From assembly GCF_000758605.1 (NCBI RefSeq), contig NZ_CP009282.1, forward strand, positions 2,852,001-2,916,000: DNA of 64,000 nt, given 5' to 3'. How positions within the stretch are numbered: position 1 is the stretch's first letter; every line of letters begins with the position of its first letter. This document shows, one piece after another, positions 50,755 through 59,931 of the stretch. The DNA is from Paenibacillus sp. FSL R5-0912. Lineage in GTDB: Bacteria; Bacillota; Bacilli; Paenibacillales; Paenibacillaceae. The notes beneath the pieces were generated by a model. The model did no database searches. It was not told where the DNA came from and worked only from the letters and a program-made list of their open reading frames with translations. The translations under genes and the position numbers were made by a program.

Positions 50755-53700
50755 TTGGATAAGGATACGAGCTACGATATTGCGATTATAGGAATGTCCT
50801 GCCGGGTACCCGATGCGGGGAATTTGGATGAATTCTGGGACAACCTGAAGCAAGGCAGAGAAAGCATACAGTTCTTCTCCACCGAGGAAATGGCCCGGGA
50901 GGGGGAAGTATCATTTACTAAAAGCAACTATGTAAATGCTGGCGGAATTCTGGAGGAGATTGAGGAATTCGACAACACCTTTTTTGACATGTCCTCATCG
51001 GAGGCCGACATTTCAGACCCTCAGCACCTTATATTCCTGGAAGCTGTCTGGAATGCCCTTGAGGACTCCGGGAATATCCCGGGGAGGTATCCGGGGATCA
51101 TCGGGATGTTCGGGAGCTCCAGCACTAATACATACTTGTACCGCAACCTGCTGCCGAATCGCGATCTTATGGATACGCTGGGTATTCACCCGTTGCTGAT
51201 TGGGAACGAAAAGGACTTTCTTTCCACTCGGGTATCATACAAGCTGGGCTTAACGGGCCCCAGCATGACTGTTCAGACTGCATGCTCAAGTTCTTTGGTT
51301 GCTGTGCATATGGCAATTCAAAGCTTGCTGAATGGAGAATGTACTATGGCGGCGGCTGGCGGCGTTACGGTCAGATCGTCACAACGGGTAGGGTATGAGT
51401 TCAGCGAAGGCGGAATTTTGTCACCCGATGGGATATGCCGGGCATTTGATGAAAATGCGAACGGCACGGTAACTGGAAACGGAGTCGGGGTTGTGATTCT
51501 GAAGCGCTATGAGGATGCAGTCCGAGAAGGGGATTCTATCTATGCCGTTATCAAATCCAGCGCGGTGAGAAACGATGGATTACATAAAGTCGGGTTTACA
51601 GCTCCGGGAGTTGAGGGCCAAATCCAGACGATCCGGGATGCGATTAATTTATCCGGTGTCCGTCCAGAGGATATCAGCTATGTGGAAGCTCATGGAACTG
51701 GCACACGGCTTGGAGACCCGGTGGAACTGTCTGCTCTTTGTCAGGTGTATGCAGAATATACTGATCGAAAAGCCTTTTGCGCTTTGGGGTCCGTCAAATC
51801 TTCAATAGGACACCTGGACGTGGCTGCAGGCGTTGTCGGCTTAATTAAAGTGGCTATGATGCTGCGTAACAGGAAAATGGTGCCGACCGTAAATTTTTTA
51901 TCCCCTAATCTGGAATTAAACCTGGAGAAAAGCCCGTTCTATATTAACACGGAGTGTGAGGAATGGGAGAGCGAGGGAAACCGGTTTGCGGGCGTCAGTT
52001 CCTTCGGACTCGGGGGGACTAACTGCCATATCATTCTGGAGGAGTATGTGCCGGAGCGTATGAAGGGAAAGGAGCGGCCGCTGTATCTGGTGCCGTTGTC
52101 GGCCAAAACAGAAACCTCATTGATCAGCTACACGGACAAACTGCTAAACCAGCTGAAAAAAAACGGCTATCCATTGGCTGATGTTGCGTATACACTTGCC
52201 ACTGGACGAAAGCTCTTTAAATACCGCCGGGCAATTGTCTGCGGAAATTTGGAGGAGCTGAAGACTAAGCTCGGCTCTACTACGGAGATAAAGAAGTCCC
52301 CATCCCGGACACATCCTTTGACGTTGCTTGTTTCCGATATGGAAGCTGGGATGTTGGACAAGCTGTATTCTCAACTATCTGCTTGCGGAGGTTCCTTTGC
52401 CAGCAGCCAGTTGGCCAGCTCGGAAATTCTGAGCAGGCATGGGCTGACTTGCAGCGACTTGCTGGATTGCGCCGCTGGAAGGATCTGCACGGAGCGGCCA
52501 GCCTGGCTAACCAAACAGGCTGCCGGGAGAACGGCCTCTTATATCTGCAACCTGTCGCTTCTCTCTGGAATTATTACCGAGTTTGGATTGATGCCGAATA
52601 CTTACGCTTACACAGGCGATGGACACTATGCGATCAAGGTACTACTTGGCCAGATCAGAGTGGAGGATGTGCTGGACATCCTGCTGGAGGACCCGGCATC
52701 ATCCGGACGCGGCACAGACGCTGATATTAAATCCACAGCTGAGTTATATGACGGCAACCGTAGAGCTGGACATCTCTTCCATATCGGCTGTATGGAGTTA
52801 AATAAGGAAGCCGCAGATCAGGTGCATCAGATCGCCGGAATCCAGGAGGATGTGTCGGAGTATTCGCTGTTCCAAAGCATCATGGAGACGGTTGGAGCGT
52901 TATGGTGCAGCGGTATAGCTATAGATTGGGAGAAGTATTATGAAGGACTTGAGGCTAAAAGAGTGTCCCTAGCCACATACAGCTTCGAACGGACGCGTCA
53001 CTGGATCGAAGCCAAGCCACAAACCGAGCCTCAAACCGAGCCTGGTATCACAGTATCTAATGAGGCAGGCGGCAGATCGCCGGAGGAGGTCACCTCCAGA
53101 CTTGTGGAAATTTGGCGCCGGCATCTCCCTGTGGAACAAATAAATATGGATACTGACTTTTTTATGGCCGGTGGGGATTCATTCCGGGCTATTCAGATTC
53201 AATCTCAAATAAGTCAGGAATTCGGAGTTCAGCTGTCATTGTCCAGATTCATAGCAGAGCCTACTCTTGGAACTCAGGTCCAACAATTGCTGTCCAAGCT
53301 TGGAGGAGAGGAAGTTCACCATGCGAGAACCGATGAGCCGGATGAGCGTGTGGTGAGGCTTAGAAGTGGTGATGATGCCCAGTCTCCGGTCTTTCTGATC
53401 CATCCTGCGGGAGGAACGGTGATGGTGTACAAGGCGCTGGTTCAGGAATTAAACTGCAACCGTAATATATTCGCGATCCAGGTGGGGATGCCCGCAGAGC
53501 GGGCGGGTGAGAAGAAGGAATGCATTGAGGAGACAGCGGCCGAATATATTAAGTTAATTAAGCGCCTATACCCTCAGGGGCCGTATCTTCTAGGGGGGCA
53601 CTCTTACGGAGGGAATGTTGCCTTTGAAATGTCGCTTCAATTGCAGCGGACCGGGGATTTGGTAGCGGAGCTGCTGTTGTTCGACAGCCATCCGCCTAAA

Positions 53701-54195
53701 GCTTATTTTAATAACAAGGTCATGACCGATGAGAAATTCCTCGAGGCATTCCCTATTATTGCTTCCTTGTACTTTCCAAACGATAACATTCGAGAGGATG
53801 CGGGGGCTCCGTCTGTTCGCGTAATCACGCAGCCCCGGGAGGATATTGCGGGTATTGTCGGCTATTTGAAGAAATATTCAACTCAGTTGAGCCTGCTGCC
53901 CGATGAGGAGATCATGCATTTCTTCCAGGTATGGGTCAGTAACCACAACGCATTGAGAACTCATAATCCGCTGGAAATGTATAACGGGCGGCTGCATTTC
54001 TTCCAGGCACAGCAGCCTCAGCCCAGAGAAATACTTGAGATATTGAACATTAATTTACAACACGGAATGGATCTGGCCGAATGGGGAAGACTGTCTGCAG
54101 ATTTCTGCGTATACCCCATTCCCGGCACGCATTATTCAATGCTGAACGAGCCTAATGTCCGAATCATGGCAAGAAGTTTAGAGGGGATTGTGTAA
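50755..54195 (+). CDS. Polyketide synthase KS - inactive AT - ACP - TE
   Basis: A 1146-residue module. The ketosynthase (about 5-430) has the complete triad: C177 in QTACSSS, H313 in EAHGTGT and H353 in SIGHLD. The next about 330 residues keep the outline of an acyltransferase (LLSGIITEFGLMPNTYAYTG), but where GHSxGE belongs they read TGDGHY, with D622 in place of serine. The ACP has GGDSFRAIQ with S809. The terminal thioesterase has GGHSYGG with S950, D977 and H1126. No ketoreductase is present. The TTG at 50755 is preferred because GAGGGGAG lies 12 bases upstream; GTG 50743 directly follows that site and is the alternative. Confidence 0.87.
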   Translation: MDKDTSYDIAIIGMSCRVPDAGNLDEFWDNLKQGRESIQFFSTEEMAREGEVSFTKSNYVNAGGILEEIEEFDNTFFDMSSSEADISDPQHLIFLEAVWNALEDSGNIPGRYPGIIGMFGSSSTNTYLYRNLLPNRDLMDTLGIHPLLIGNEKDFLSTRVSYKLGLTGPSMTVQTACSSSLVAVHMAIQSLLNGECTMAAAGGVTVRSSQRVGYEFSEGGILSPDGICRAFDENANGTVTGNGVGVVILKRYEDAVREGDSIYAVIKSSAVRNDGLHKVGFTAPGVEGQIQTIRDAINLSGVRPEDISYVEAHGTGTRLGDPVELSALCQVYAEYTDRKAFCALGSVKSSIGHLDVAAGVVGLIKVAMMLRNRKMVPTVNFLSPNLELNLEKSPFYINTECEEWESEGNRFAGVSSFGLGGTNCHIILEEYVPERMKGKERPLYLVPLSAKTETSLISYTDKLLNQLKKNGYPLADVAYTLATGRKLFKYRRAIVCGNLEELKTKLGSTTEIKKSPSRTHPLTLLVSDMEAGMLDKLYSQLSACGGSFASSQLASSEILSRHGLTCSDLLDCAAGRICTERPAWLTKQAAGRTASYICNLSLLSGIITEFGLMPNTYAYTGDGHYAIKVLLGQIRVEDVLDILLEDPASSGRGTDADIKSTAELYDGNRRAGHLFHIGCMELNKEAADQVHQIAGIQEDVSEYSLFQSIMETVGALWCSGIAIDWEKYYEGLEAKRVSLATYSFERTRHWIEAKPQTEPQTEPGITVSNEAGGRSPEEVTSRLVEIWRRHLPVEQINMDTDFFMAGGDSFRAIQIQSQISQEFGVQLSLSRFIAEPTLGTQVQQLLSKLGGEEVHHARTDEPDERVVRLRSGDDAQSPVFLIHPAGGTVMVYKALVQELNCNRNIFAIQVGMPAERAGEKKECIEETAAEYIKLIKRLYPQGPYLLGGHSYGGNVAFEMSLQLQRTGDLVAELLLFDSHPPKAYFNNKVMTDEKFLEAFPIIASLYFPNDNIREDAGAPSVRVITQPREDIAGIVGYLKKYSTQLSLLPDEEIMHFFQVWVSNHNALRTHNPLEMYNGRLHFFQAQQPQPREILEILNINLQHGMDLAEWGRLSADFCVYPIPGTHYSMLNEPNVRIMARSLEGIV

Positions 54196-54225
54196 GAGTA
54201 TATTGTTTGCAAAGGTGGCTTAGCG

Positions 54226-55446
54226 ATGAACAAGCTTGCACTTCTGTTTCCAGGGCAAGGTTCACAGTACATTGGGATGGGAAAAGAATGGATCGGCACT
54301 TGCCGGGAAGCTGCTACAGTCTATGAAGAAGCCAGTGACTGGTCTGGAGTAGACGTGAAAAAATTATGCACGGAAGAAACGGCTGCACTGGACGGCAGCC
54401 GCAACACCCAGCTTGCAGTACTGGCGAACAGTGTTGCCATGTTCAAAGTCTACGAGGAGAGGGTAGGGATTCAACCGGCCATTTCTGCCGGACACAGTCT
54501 GGGAGAGTATTCCGCTTTGACCTGCGCGGGTGCACTCGAATTCTCTGATGCAGTCAGGCTGATTGCCAGACGAGGGCAATTTATGGAGGAAGCCTGCGCA
54601 GAGGTGGAGGGAGGAATGGCTGCCGTCACAGGCGTTAGTCCTCTTATGGTTGAAGAGTTATGCGCCTTGGTTTCCGAGCCCGGTCAATTCGTTCAACCGT
54701 CTAACTACAATACCGATCAGCAAACTGTAATCTCGGGGCATAAGAAGAAGCTGGAGGAGGCTTTAGACGTTCTGGACAGACGTGGAATCCACTATAAGCG
54801 GCTCCCGGTAAGCTTGCCCGCTCACAGCCGGATATTGCTGCCAGCCAGAGACCGACTGGCGGAAGAGATGCGCTCTCTTACTATCCGCATGCCCAAGTGG
54901 GAGGTTGTTTCCAACCTCAAGGCGAGTCCTTATTGCTCGGTGGAAGAAATCAGACATTCCTTACCTGATCAGATTGTATCCCCAGTTTTATGGTCCAGCA
55001 CCATGCGGTTCCTGCAAAGCAGCGGAATTACGGTTGCCGTTGAAATTGGGCCAAAGACGGTTCTGCGTAATTTGCTTCGTCAATCGGCACCCGGTATCAG
55101 AAGCTTAGCTTTCGATGTAGCGGAGGATCGCAAGCTGCTGCTCCAATATATGAGCAGTGAATTGTACCGGCAGAACGATGCTCATTTTATTTCACTTTGT
55201 ATGGGGATCGCTGTATCTGTGAGGAACAGAAATTACAATCAGGAGGAATATGAAGAAGGTGTGATAATACCATATAGAGAAATGAGTAAGATGAAAAGGA
55301 CGTATGAAGCACGCGGTTATTCACCGGACGTTGCGGACAGAGATAAGGTCTTGGAATATCTGGTCCAGATTCTTGAGACGAAGAAGTATCCCCACGAGCA
55401 AATCCGGCGGAGGATTGGGACCTTGACCGCAGAAAGGAGAATGTAA
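54226..55446 (+). CDS. Stand-alone acyltransferase (malonyl-type, trans-acting)
   Basis: A 406-residue FabD-like protein. PGQGSQYIGMG opens it, the active serine S91 is in AGHSLGEYS, the arginine is in IARRGQFME, and H200 is in VSLPAHSR, which fits malonyl rather than methylmalonyl selection. FabD proteins end near residue 310; here about 95 more residues (from LYRQNDAHFISLCMGIA) form an additional helical, charged domain of unknown role. It should load the ACP of the preceding PKS, whose own AT segment lacks the serine. It is 30 bp after the PKS and overlaps the next gene by one base. Confidence 0.85.
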   Translation: MNKLALLFPGQGSQYIGMGKEWIGTCREAATVYEEASDWSGVDVKKLCTEETAALDGSRNTQLAVLANSVAMFKVYEERVGIQPAISAGHSLGEYSALTCAGALEFSDAVRLIARRGQFMEEACAEVEGGMAAVTGVSPLMVEELCALVSEPGQFVQPSNYNTDQQTVISGHKKKLEEALDVLDRRGIHYKRLPVSLPAHSRILLPARDRLAEEMRSLTIRMPKWEVVSNLKASPYCSVEEIRHSLPDQIVSPVLWSSTMRFLQSSGITVAVEIGPKTVLRNLLRQSAPGIRSLAFDVAEDRKLLLQYMSSELYRQNDAHFISLCMGIAVSVRNRNYNQEEYEEGVIIPYREMSKMKRTYEARGYSPDVADRDKVLEYLVQILETKKYPHEQIRRRIGTLTAERRM

Positions 55447-55973
55447 TGAACCAGCTGATTAGTGACACCGCTATTTTATGGCTGCTCCCGATCATATTTA
55501 TGATTCATGATTTTGAAGAGATCATTCCTACTCCCGGATGGGTTCAGAGAAACAAGGAGCAGATATACAATAAGATTCCCGGCTTCGCCAAATCCAGAGT
55601 GGAAAAAATGTCCTCCCTTACGGGGTCTCAATTCTCAGCGGCGGTGGGAGTGCTGTTTGTCCTATTTTCGGCCGCAGCATTCCTAGCTTATGAGTATCAT
55701 TTTTATCTTCTTTACATGGTGCTGAGCCTTGGATTGTTCCTGCACTCCTTCTTTCACATAGGGGTATCGCTGTTTTTGAGGAGATGGACGCCGGGCGTTG
55801 CAACAAGCGTGCTTCTACTTCTTCCATACGGTGTTCTAAGTATTGATTACTTCATTCGCAATGATCTGTTTGTGTTCCCGGATATTTTGTATTTCAGCCT
55901 GATTGTAATCCTCTTATTTATGCCATTTCTTCAATTTCTTCATTTCATTGGAAGAAAGCTGGCGAGATCATAA
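55446..55973 (+). CDS. HXXEE-domain membrane protein
   Basis: A 175-residue protein with about five hydrophobic helices. The name-giving motif HDFEE lies at residues 21-25 (MIHDFEEIIPTPGW), and a second histidine cluster is in LHSFFHIGV. This matches the HXXEE family of small membrane proteins of unknown function, thought to bind metal. The start overlaps the acyltransferase stop (TAATG), so it is the last gene of the cluster. Immunity, export help or tailoring are all possible; none is shown by the sequence. Confidence 0.75.
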   Translation: MNQLISDTAILWLLPIIFMIHDFEEIIPTPGWVQRNKEQIYNKIPGFAKSRVEKMSSLTGSQFSAAVGVLFVLFSAAAFLAYEYHFYLLYMVLSLGLFLHSFFHIGVSLFLRRWTPGVATSVLLLLPYGVLSIDYFIRNDLFVFPDILYFSLIVILLFMPFLQFLHFIGRKLARS

Positions 55974-56088
55974 CATCAATAGCCTGCCCGCAGCGTTTCT
56001 CGACAACTCAAGTTCATTCGCTTGCCTGCTAGTGCTTCTGCAAGTCCAGTTTCTCGCTTAGCGGAAGCTTATTCGCCGGGCTAGACGT

Positions 56089-56142
56089 ACAGCCGTTCCT
56101 TCCTAATTAGAGAATCTCTAATCCGGGAGGAACGGCTGTTTA
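56089..56142 (+). terminator. Terminator at the end of the biosynthetic cluster
   Basis: A stem of about 23 bp built on ACAGCCGTTCCT and AGGAACGGCTGT, with two mismatches near the loop, is followed by TTTA. It lies 116 bp after the HXXEE gene. The rest of the 328-bp gap up to 56301 shows nothing else I can support. Confidence 0.75.
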
Positions 56143-56301
56143 GTCTGCGTACATTGAACATGCAGAATGAATGTGTAAACTATATTGCTTCCTATTTATT
56201 GCTTTTTGGCAGGAGATGAACAGTCTTTGTAGAATTTTTGGTCAACACACTCTATTCCTACGAACTGGCCTTGCAGATCATGAGTAAGAAGGGACGGATT
56301 T

Positions 56302-57942
56302 ATGAAAACACTGGTGATTGTGGATGATGAGCCGTCGGTGGTGAACGGGCTGCGGACCTATGTGGACTGGGCGGCACAGGGGATTGAGCTGGTTGGAACC
56401 GCAGACGACGGGGACACAGGACTGGCGCTAATCCGGGAGCTGAAGCCGGATATCGTGCTGACGGATGTCCAGATGCCGTCAATGGACGGCATCCGCATGG
56501 CAGCTGAGGTCCGGGCGCTGCTGCCGGAGGCCAAGATCGTCTTCATCAGCGGCCACAATGATGCCGGATACCTTAAGTCCGCGCTGCAGATGCATGCGGC
56601 GGATTATATTTTTAAGCCGGTCAGCCGCAAGGAGCTGTCTGTGGTGATGGGCAAGGTGACTGCAGCGCTGGATGCGGAGAGGCAGGAGCGCAAGCGGATC
56701 AAGGAGATGCAGGTGAAGCTGACGCAGAGCATGCCGCTGCTGCGCGAGAAGTTCCTGCTGTCCGTTATCAGCGATGGTGTTCATACCGCGCATATTCAGG
56801 ACAAGCTGGAATTTCTGGGCTTGCAGCAGCTCGCGGCGGACAGCTACATCCTCATGGTCATTCTGCTCGATGATGTGCCGCAGGTGCTGGACACCCGCAG
56901 CGAGCAGGACAGACAGCTGCTGTCCTATACGGTGCTGAATATCATCCAGGAGCTGATTGACAAGCAGATGCGCGGCGTGACCTTCGAGAAGGAGCCGGGA
57001 GAGTACGTCGGGATTCTGCTGGCCGGACAATTGCAGCCGCAGGAGTTCAGCGAATCTCCCGAGAATGACCTGCTGGTGCTGGCAGAATCAATCCGCAGCA
57101 ATCTGCGGCAATGGCTGAAGCTTAGTGTAACCATCGGTGTCGGCGAGGGGGTTGAGCACTTGCCGGAGATCCCGTCCTCTTACAAACAGGCGAGGGATGC
57201 AGCTGACCAGAAGTGGTATCTGGGCAAAAACCGTATTCTGACTATGGACAATATCGTGTCCGGAGAGCGCGGCGAGAATCTGCGTTACCGGTACGAGCCG
57301 GAGTGGGGGGAGCGGGTGTGGTCTGCCCTGAAATCCGGAGACCGCGGACGTCTGCAGACGGAGATTGGTGACATCTTCAGTCTGCTCGGGCAGAACCGGG
57401 GACAAGGGGCGCGGTATGCGCAGAATGTCAGTCTGCATCTGATTCTGCAGTCCGGCCAGGTGCTGCTGGAGCTTGGCGGAATGACGGAGGAATGGGAAAA
57501 ACGCGAGACGGCTGCCTGGAAACAGGTTGCGCGCCAGGAGACGATGCAGGATCTGCTGGGATATACAGAAGCCTATTTGCTTGAGGTCTGTGATTTCGTA
57601 GGGATGAAGCGCAGCGGTAAGACAAGCGAAGTGATAGAACGGGTCCGTCAGCTGATTGGAGAACGGTATCCGGAGAATCTGGCAGTGGCGGATATTGCGG
57701 CAGGCGTCTATCTCAGTCCGACCTATGTCCGGCTGCTGTTCAAGCAGGAAACGGGGGAAACGCTGTTCGAATATCTGACCAAGGTCAGAATCGAGCAGGC
57801 GAAGAAGCTGCTTAGAGACCCGCAGAACAAATTCTACGAAATCTGTTATGCCGTCGGCTACAGCGATCCCAGCCATTTCAGCAAGCTGTTCAAGAAAATC
57901 ACCGGAATTACCCCCAGCGCCTACAGGGAGCAGAGTCTATGA
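56302..57942 (+). CDS. yesN: YesN-type response regulator with AraC DNA-binding domain
   Basis: A 546-residue regulator. The receiver domain has D8/D9 (IVDDEP) and phospho-acceptor D55 in LTDVQMPSMDG. A long middle region of about 300 residues follows, then a double AraC-type HTH from about residue 445 (VADIAAGVYLSPTYVRLLFK; YEICYAVGYSDPSHFSKLFK). It is 67 bp ahead of the YesM kinase. This pair commonly controls adjacent sugar ABC genes, which fits the permeases and binding protein downstream. Confidence 0.88.
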   Translation: MKTLVIVDDEPSVVNGLRTYVDWAAQGIELVGTADDGDTGLALIRELKPDIVLTDVQMPSMDGIRMAAEVRALLPEAKIVFISGHNDAGYLKSALQMHAADYIFKPVSRKELSVVMGKVTAALDAERQERKRIKEMQVKLTQSMPLLREKFLLSVISDGVHTAHIQDKLEFLGLQQLAADSYILMVILLDDVPQVLDTRSEQDRQLLSYTVLNIIQELIDKQMRGVTFEKEPGEYVGILLAGQLQPQEFSESPENDLLVLAESIRSNLRQWLKLSVTIGVGEGVEHLPEIPSSYKQARDAADQKWYLGKNRILTMDNIVSGERGENLRYRYEPEWGERVWSALKSGDRGRLQTEIGDIFSLLGQNRGQGARYAQNVSLHLILQSGQVLLELGGMTEEWEKRETAAWKQVARQETMQDLLGYTEAYLLEVCDFVGMKRSGKTSEVIERVRQLIGERYPENLAVADIAAGVYLSPTYVRLLFKQETGETLFEYLTKVRIEQAKKLLRDPQNKFYEICYAVGYSDPSHFSKLFKKITGITPSAYREQSL

Positions 57943-58009
57943 GCAGGGGTAATCCTATGAGGATCAGGCCGTACAGGAATGTAAGCATGCCATATAAGGA
58001 GGCTGTGCA

Positions 58010-59824
58010 GTGAAAAAGGGCTGGAGCTATTTGACCGGACTGGGCCAGGGCATTCTTGCGGCGAGAAAGTGGCTGATTGCCTATGTGATACTCATTCTGC
58101 TGCCGGTATCAGTCATGCTGGCTTCCTTCTATCAGCGGTCCAGTGACATCCTGGAGCAAGAAGTCACCCGTACGATGCAGCTGACCCTTAAGCAGGCAGG
58201 GATGAATCTGACCTATAAGCTGGATCATATCCGTGACAGCAGCAATTCAGTTTTCATGAACCAGGTGCTCTACAGTAATCTGCAGCAGAAGGACAGCATC
58301 ACCGATGAGCTTAACCAGCTTAAGGAGCTGCGCAATTTAGCCGAAACCGCCCAGGAGAATGAGGATATTTTCCGGCTGCGGTTTTTTGTTGATCCTTCCC
58401 GGATGTACGGAGGGGACCGGGTGAATCTGTATCCGCTATCTGATATAGAGCATTATCCGTGGTACAGGCAGGTGCTGGAGGCCGGGGGCGGTATGGTCTG
58501 GACCGGGGTGTATGAGGAGAGTTATATCGATTTCGGTGACAAAAAGATTTTCTCTGTCGCAAGGATGCTGCGCAATCCCAAGGCATATGAAGAGACCATC
58601 GGCATACTGGTGATGGATATATCCCAGGATCTGATTGCAGAAGTTATGTCAGAGCTTCATTTCTCGGACAGCTACGCCCCTTATCTTCTGGATAGTGAGG
58701 GCCGGCTGATCTACAGCACCGGAGAGAACGGTTCGCAGGAAGTCAGCATGCTGCCGGAAGAACTGCTGGATACGATTAAGCAATCGGAGGAGGGAATCGT
58801 TAAGCGGACCCTTGGGCGTGAAGAGGTTAATGTGGTCTATACCACGATCGGGACTTCAGGGTGGAAAATGATCTCCCAAGTCTCTGAATCAGAGATTTCG
58901 CATAGGGCAACAGCAATGAACCAGTTCACCAGCATTGCCACGCTGGCGGGGATCACGGTCATGTTCCTCGTACTCGTGTTTGTGCTGCTGATGTTTCTCG
59001 TGCAGAACATGCAGCGCAGAGTGCAGATGATACTGCGGATGATCCGCAAGGAGGGCATCGGCTGGCTGGAGGACAGAAGGACGATGCCAGGCGGGGATTT
59101 CCGGCTGCTGGAACGCAGTGTGGACCACCTGATTCACAAGGTCAACCTCCTGATGGAGGAATCCTATCAGGCGAAGATGCAGGAGCGGGAGGCGCAGCTG
59201 AGAACCCTGCAGGCCCAGATTAATCCGCATTTTCTCTATAATGCACTGGATATGATCAACTGGTCGGCAATTTCGCATGATGCGGAGGATACCAGCCAGA
59301 TGATTGAGGCGCTGGCCCGCTATTTCCGGCTCAGCCTGAATCAGGGCCGCGACAATGTCAGCCTTGCCGATGAATTGAATCTGGCCAAGGTGTTCATGGA
59401 GATTCAGCAGAACCGCTTTCCGTCCACCTTCACCTTCAGCGTCCAAGTAGAGCCGGGACTTGAACAGTATATGATTCCCAAGCTTACCCTCCAGCCGCTG
59501 GTGGAGAATGCGCTGCTGCATGGTATCCGCAAAACCTACAATAAGCAGGGGAATATCGCCATAACAGCCCGCCGGGAGCAGGAAGATATTGTTCTGGCAG
59601 TGTCCGATGACGGGATCGGCATGAGTCCGGAGCAGGCCAGACGGCTGCTGCTGGAGCCTTCCTCCGAGCTGCGCAGTGACGGGATGCCGGGCTCCTTCGG
59701 CCTCTATAATGTCAACGAGCGGATAAGATATTTTGCCGGCAACCGGTATGGCTTGTCCATTGAAACGGAACCCGGTCAAGGAACAGTGATCAACATCAGA
59801 ATTAAAGCGGTTCCATTCGAATAA
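58010..59824 (+). CDS. yesM: YesM-type sensor histidine kinase
   Basis: A 604-residue membrane kinase. Helix 1 is at about 21-42, an extracytoplasmic dCache-like sensor follows, helix 2 lies at about 307-334, then a HAMP-like linker. The His_kinase box QINPHFLYNALDMINW has H407. The ATPase domain has LVENALLHGI and DDGIGMSPEQA. The start is GTG 58010 with AAGGAGG upstream. It is the expected partner of YesN, sensing a carbohydrate or its binding protein outside the cell. Confidence 0.88.
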   Translation: MKKGWSYLTGLGQGILAARKWLIAYVILILLPVSVMLASFYQRSSDILEQEVTRTMQLTLKQAGMNLTYKLDHIRDSSNSVFMNQVLYSNLQQKDSITDELNQLKELRNLAETAQENEDIFRLRFFVDPSRMYGGDRVNLYPLSDIEHYPWYRQVLEAGGGMVWTGVYEESYIDFGDKKIFSVARMLRNPKAYEETIGILVMDISQDLIAEVMSELHFSDSYAPYLLDSEGRLIYSTGENGSQEVSMLPEELLDTIKQSEEGIVKRTLGREEVNVVYTTIGTSGWKMISQVSESEISHRATAMNQFTSIATLAGITVMFLVLVFVLLMFLVQNMQRRVQMILRMIRKEGIGWLEDRRTMPGGDFRLLERSVDHLIHKVNLLMEESYQAKMQEREAQLRTLQAQINPHFLYNALDMINWSAISHDAEDTSQMIEALARYFRLSLNQGRDNVSLADELNLAKVFMEIQQNRFPSTFTFSVQVEPGLEQYMIPKLTLQPLVENALLHGIRKTYNKQGNIAITARREQEDIVLAVSDDGIGMSPEQARRLLLEPSSELRSDGMPGSFGLYNVNERIRYFAGNRYGLSIETEPGQGTVINIRIKAVPFE

Positions 59825-59931
59825 GCAGATTGCCCGATATACAGTCGCGTAAGACCAGAAATAATCAGATTACCACCTACAACCGCCCCCCGGTTTCCCA
59901 GTATAATCAACTCACAAACAGATGGGGGTGA

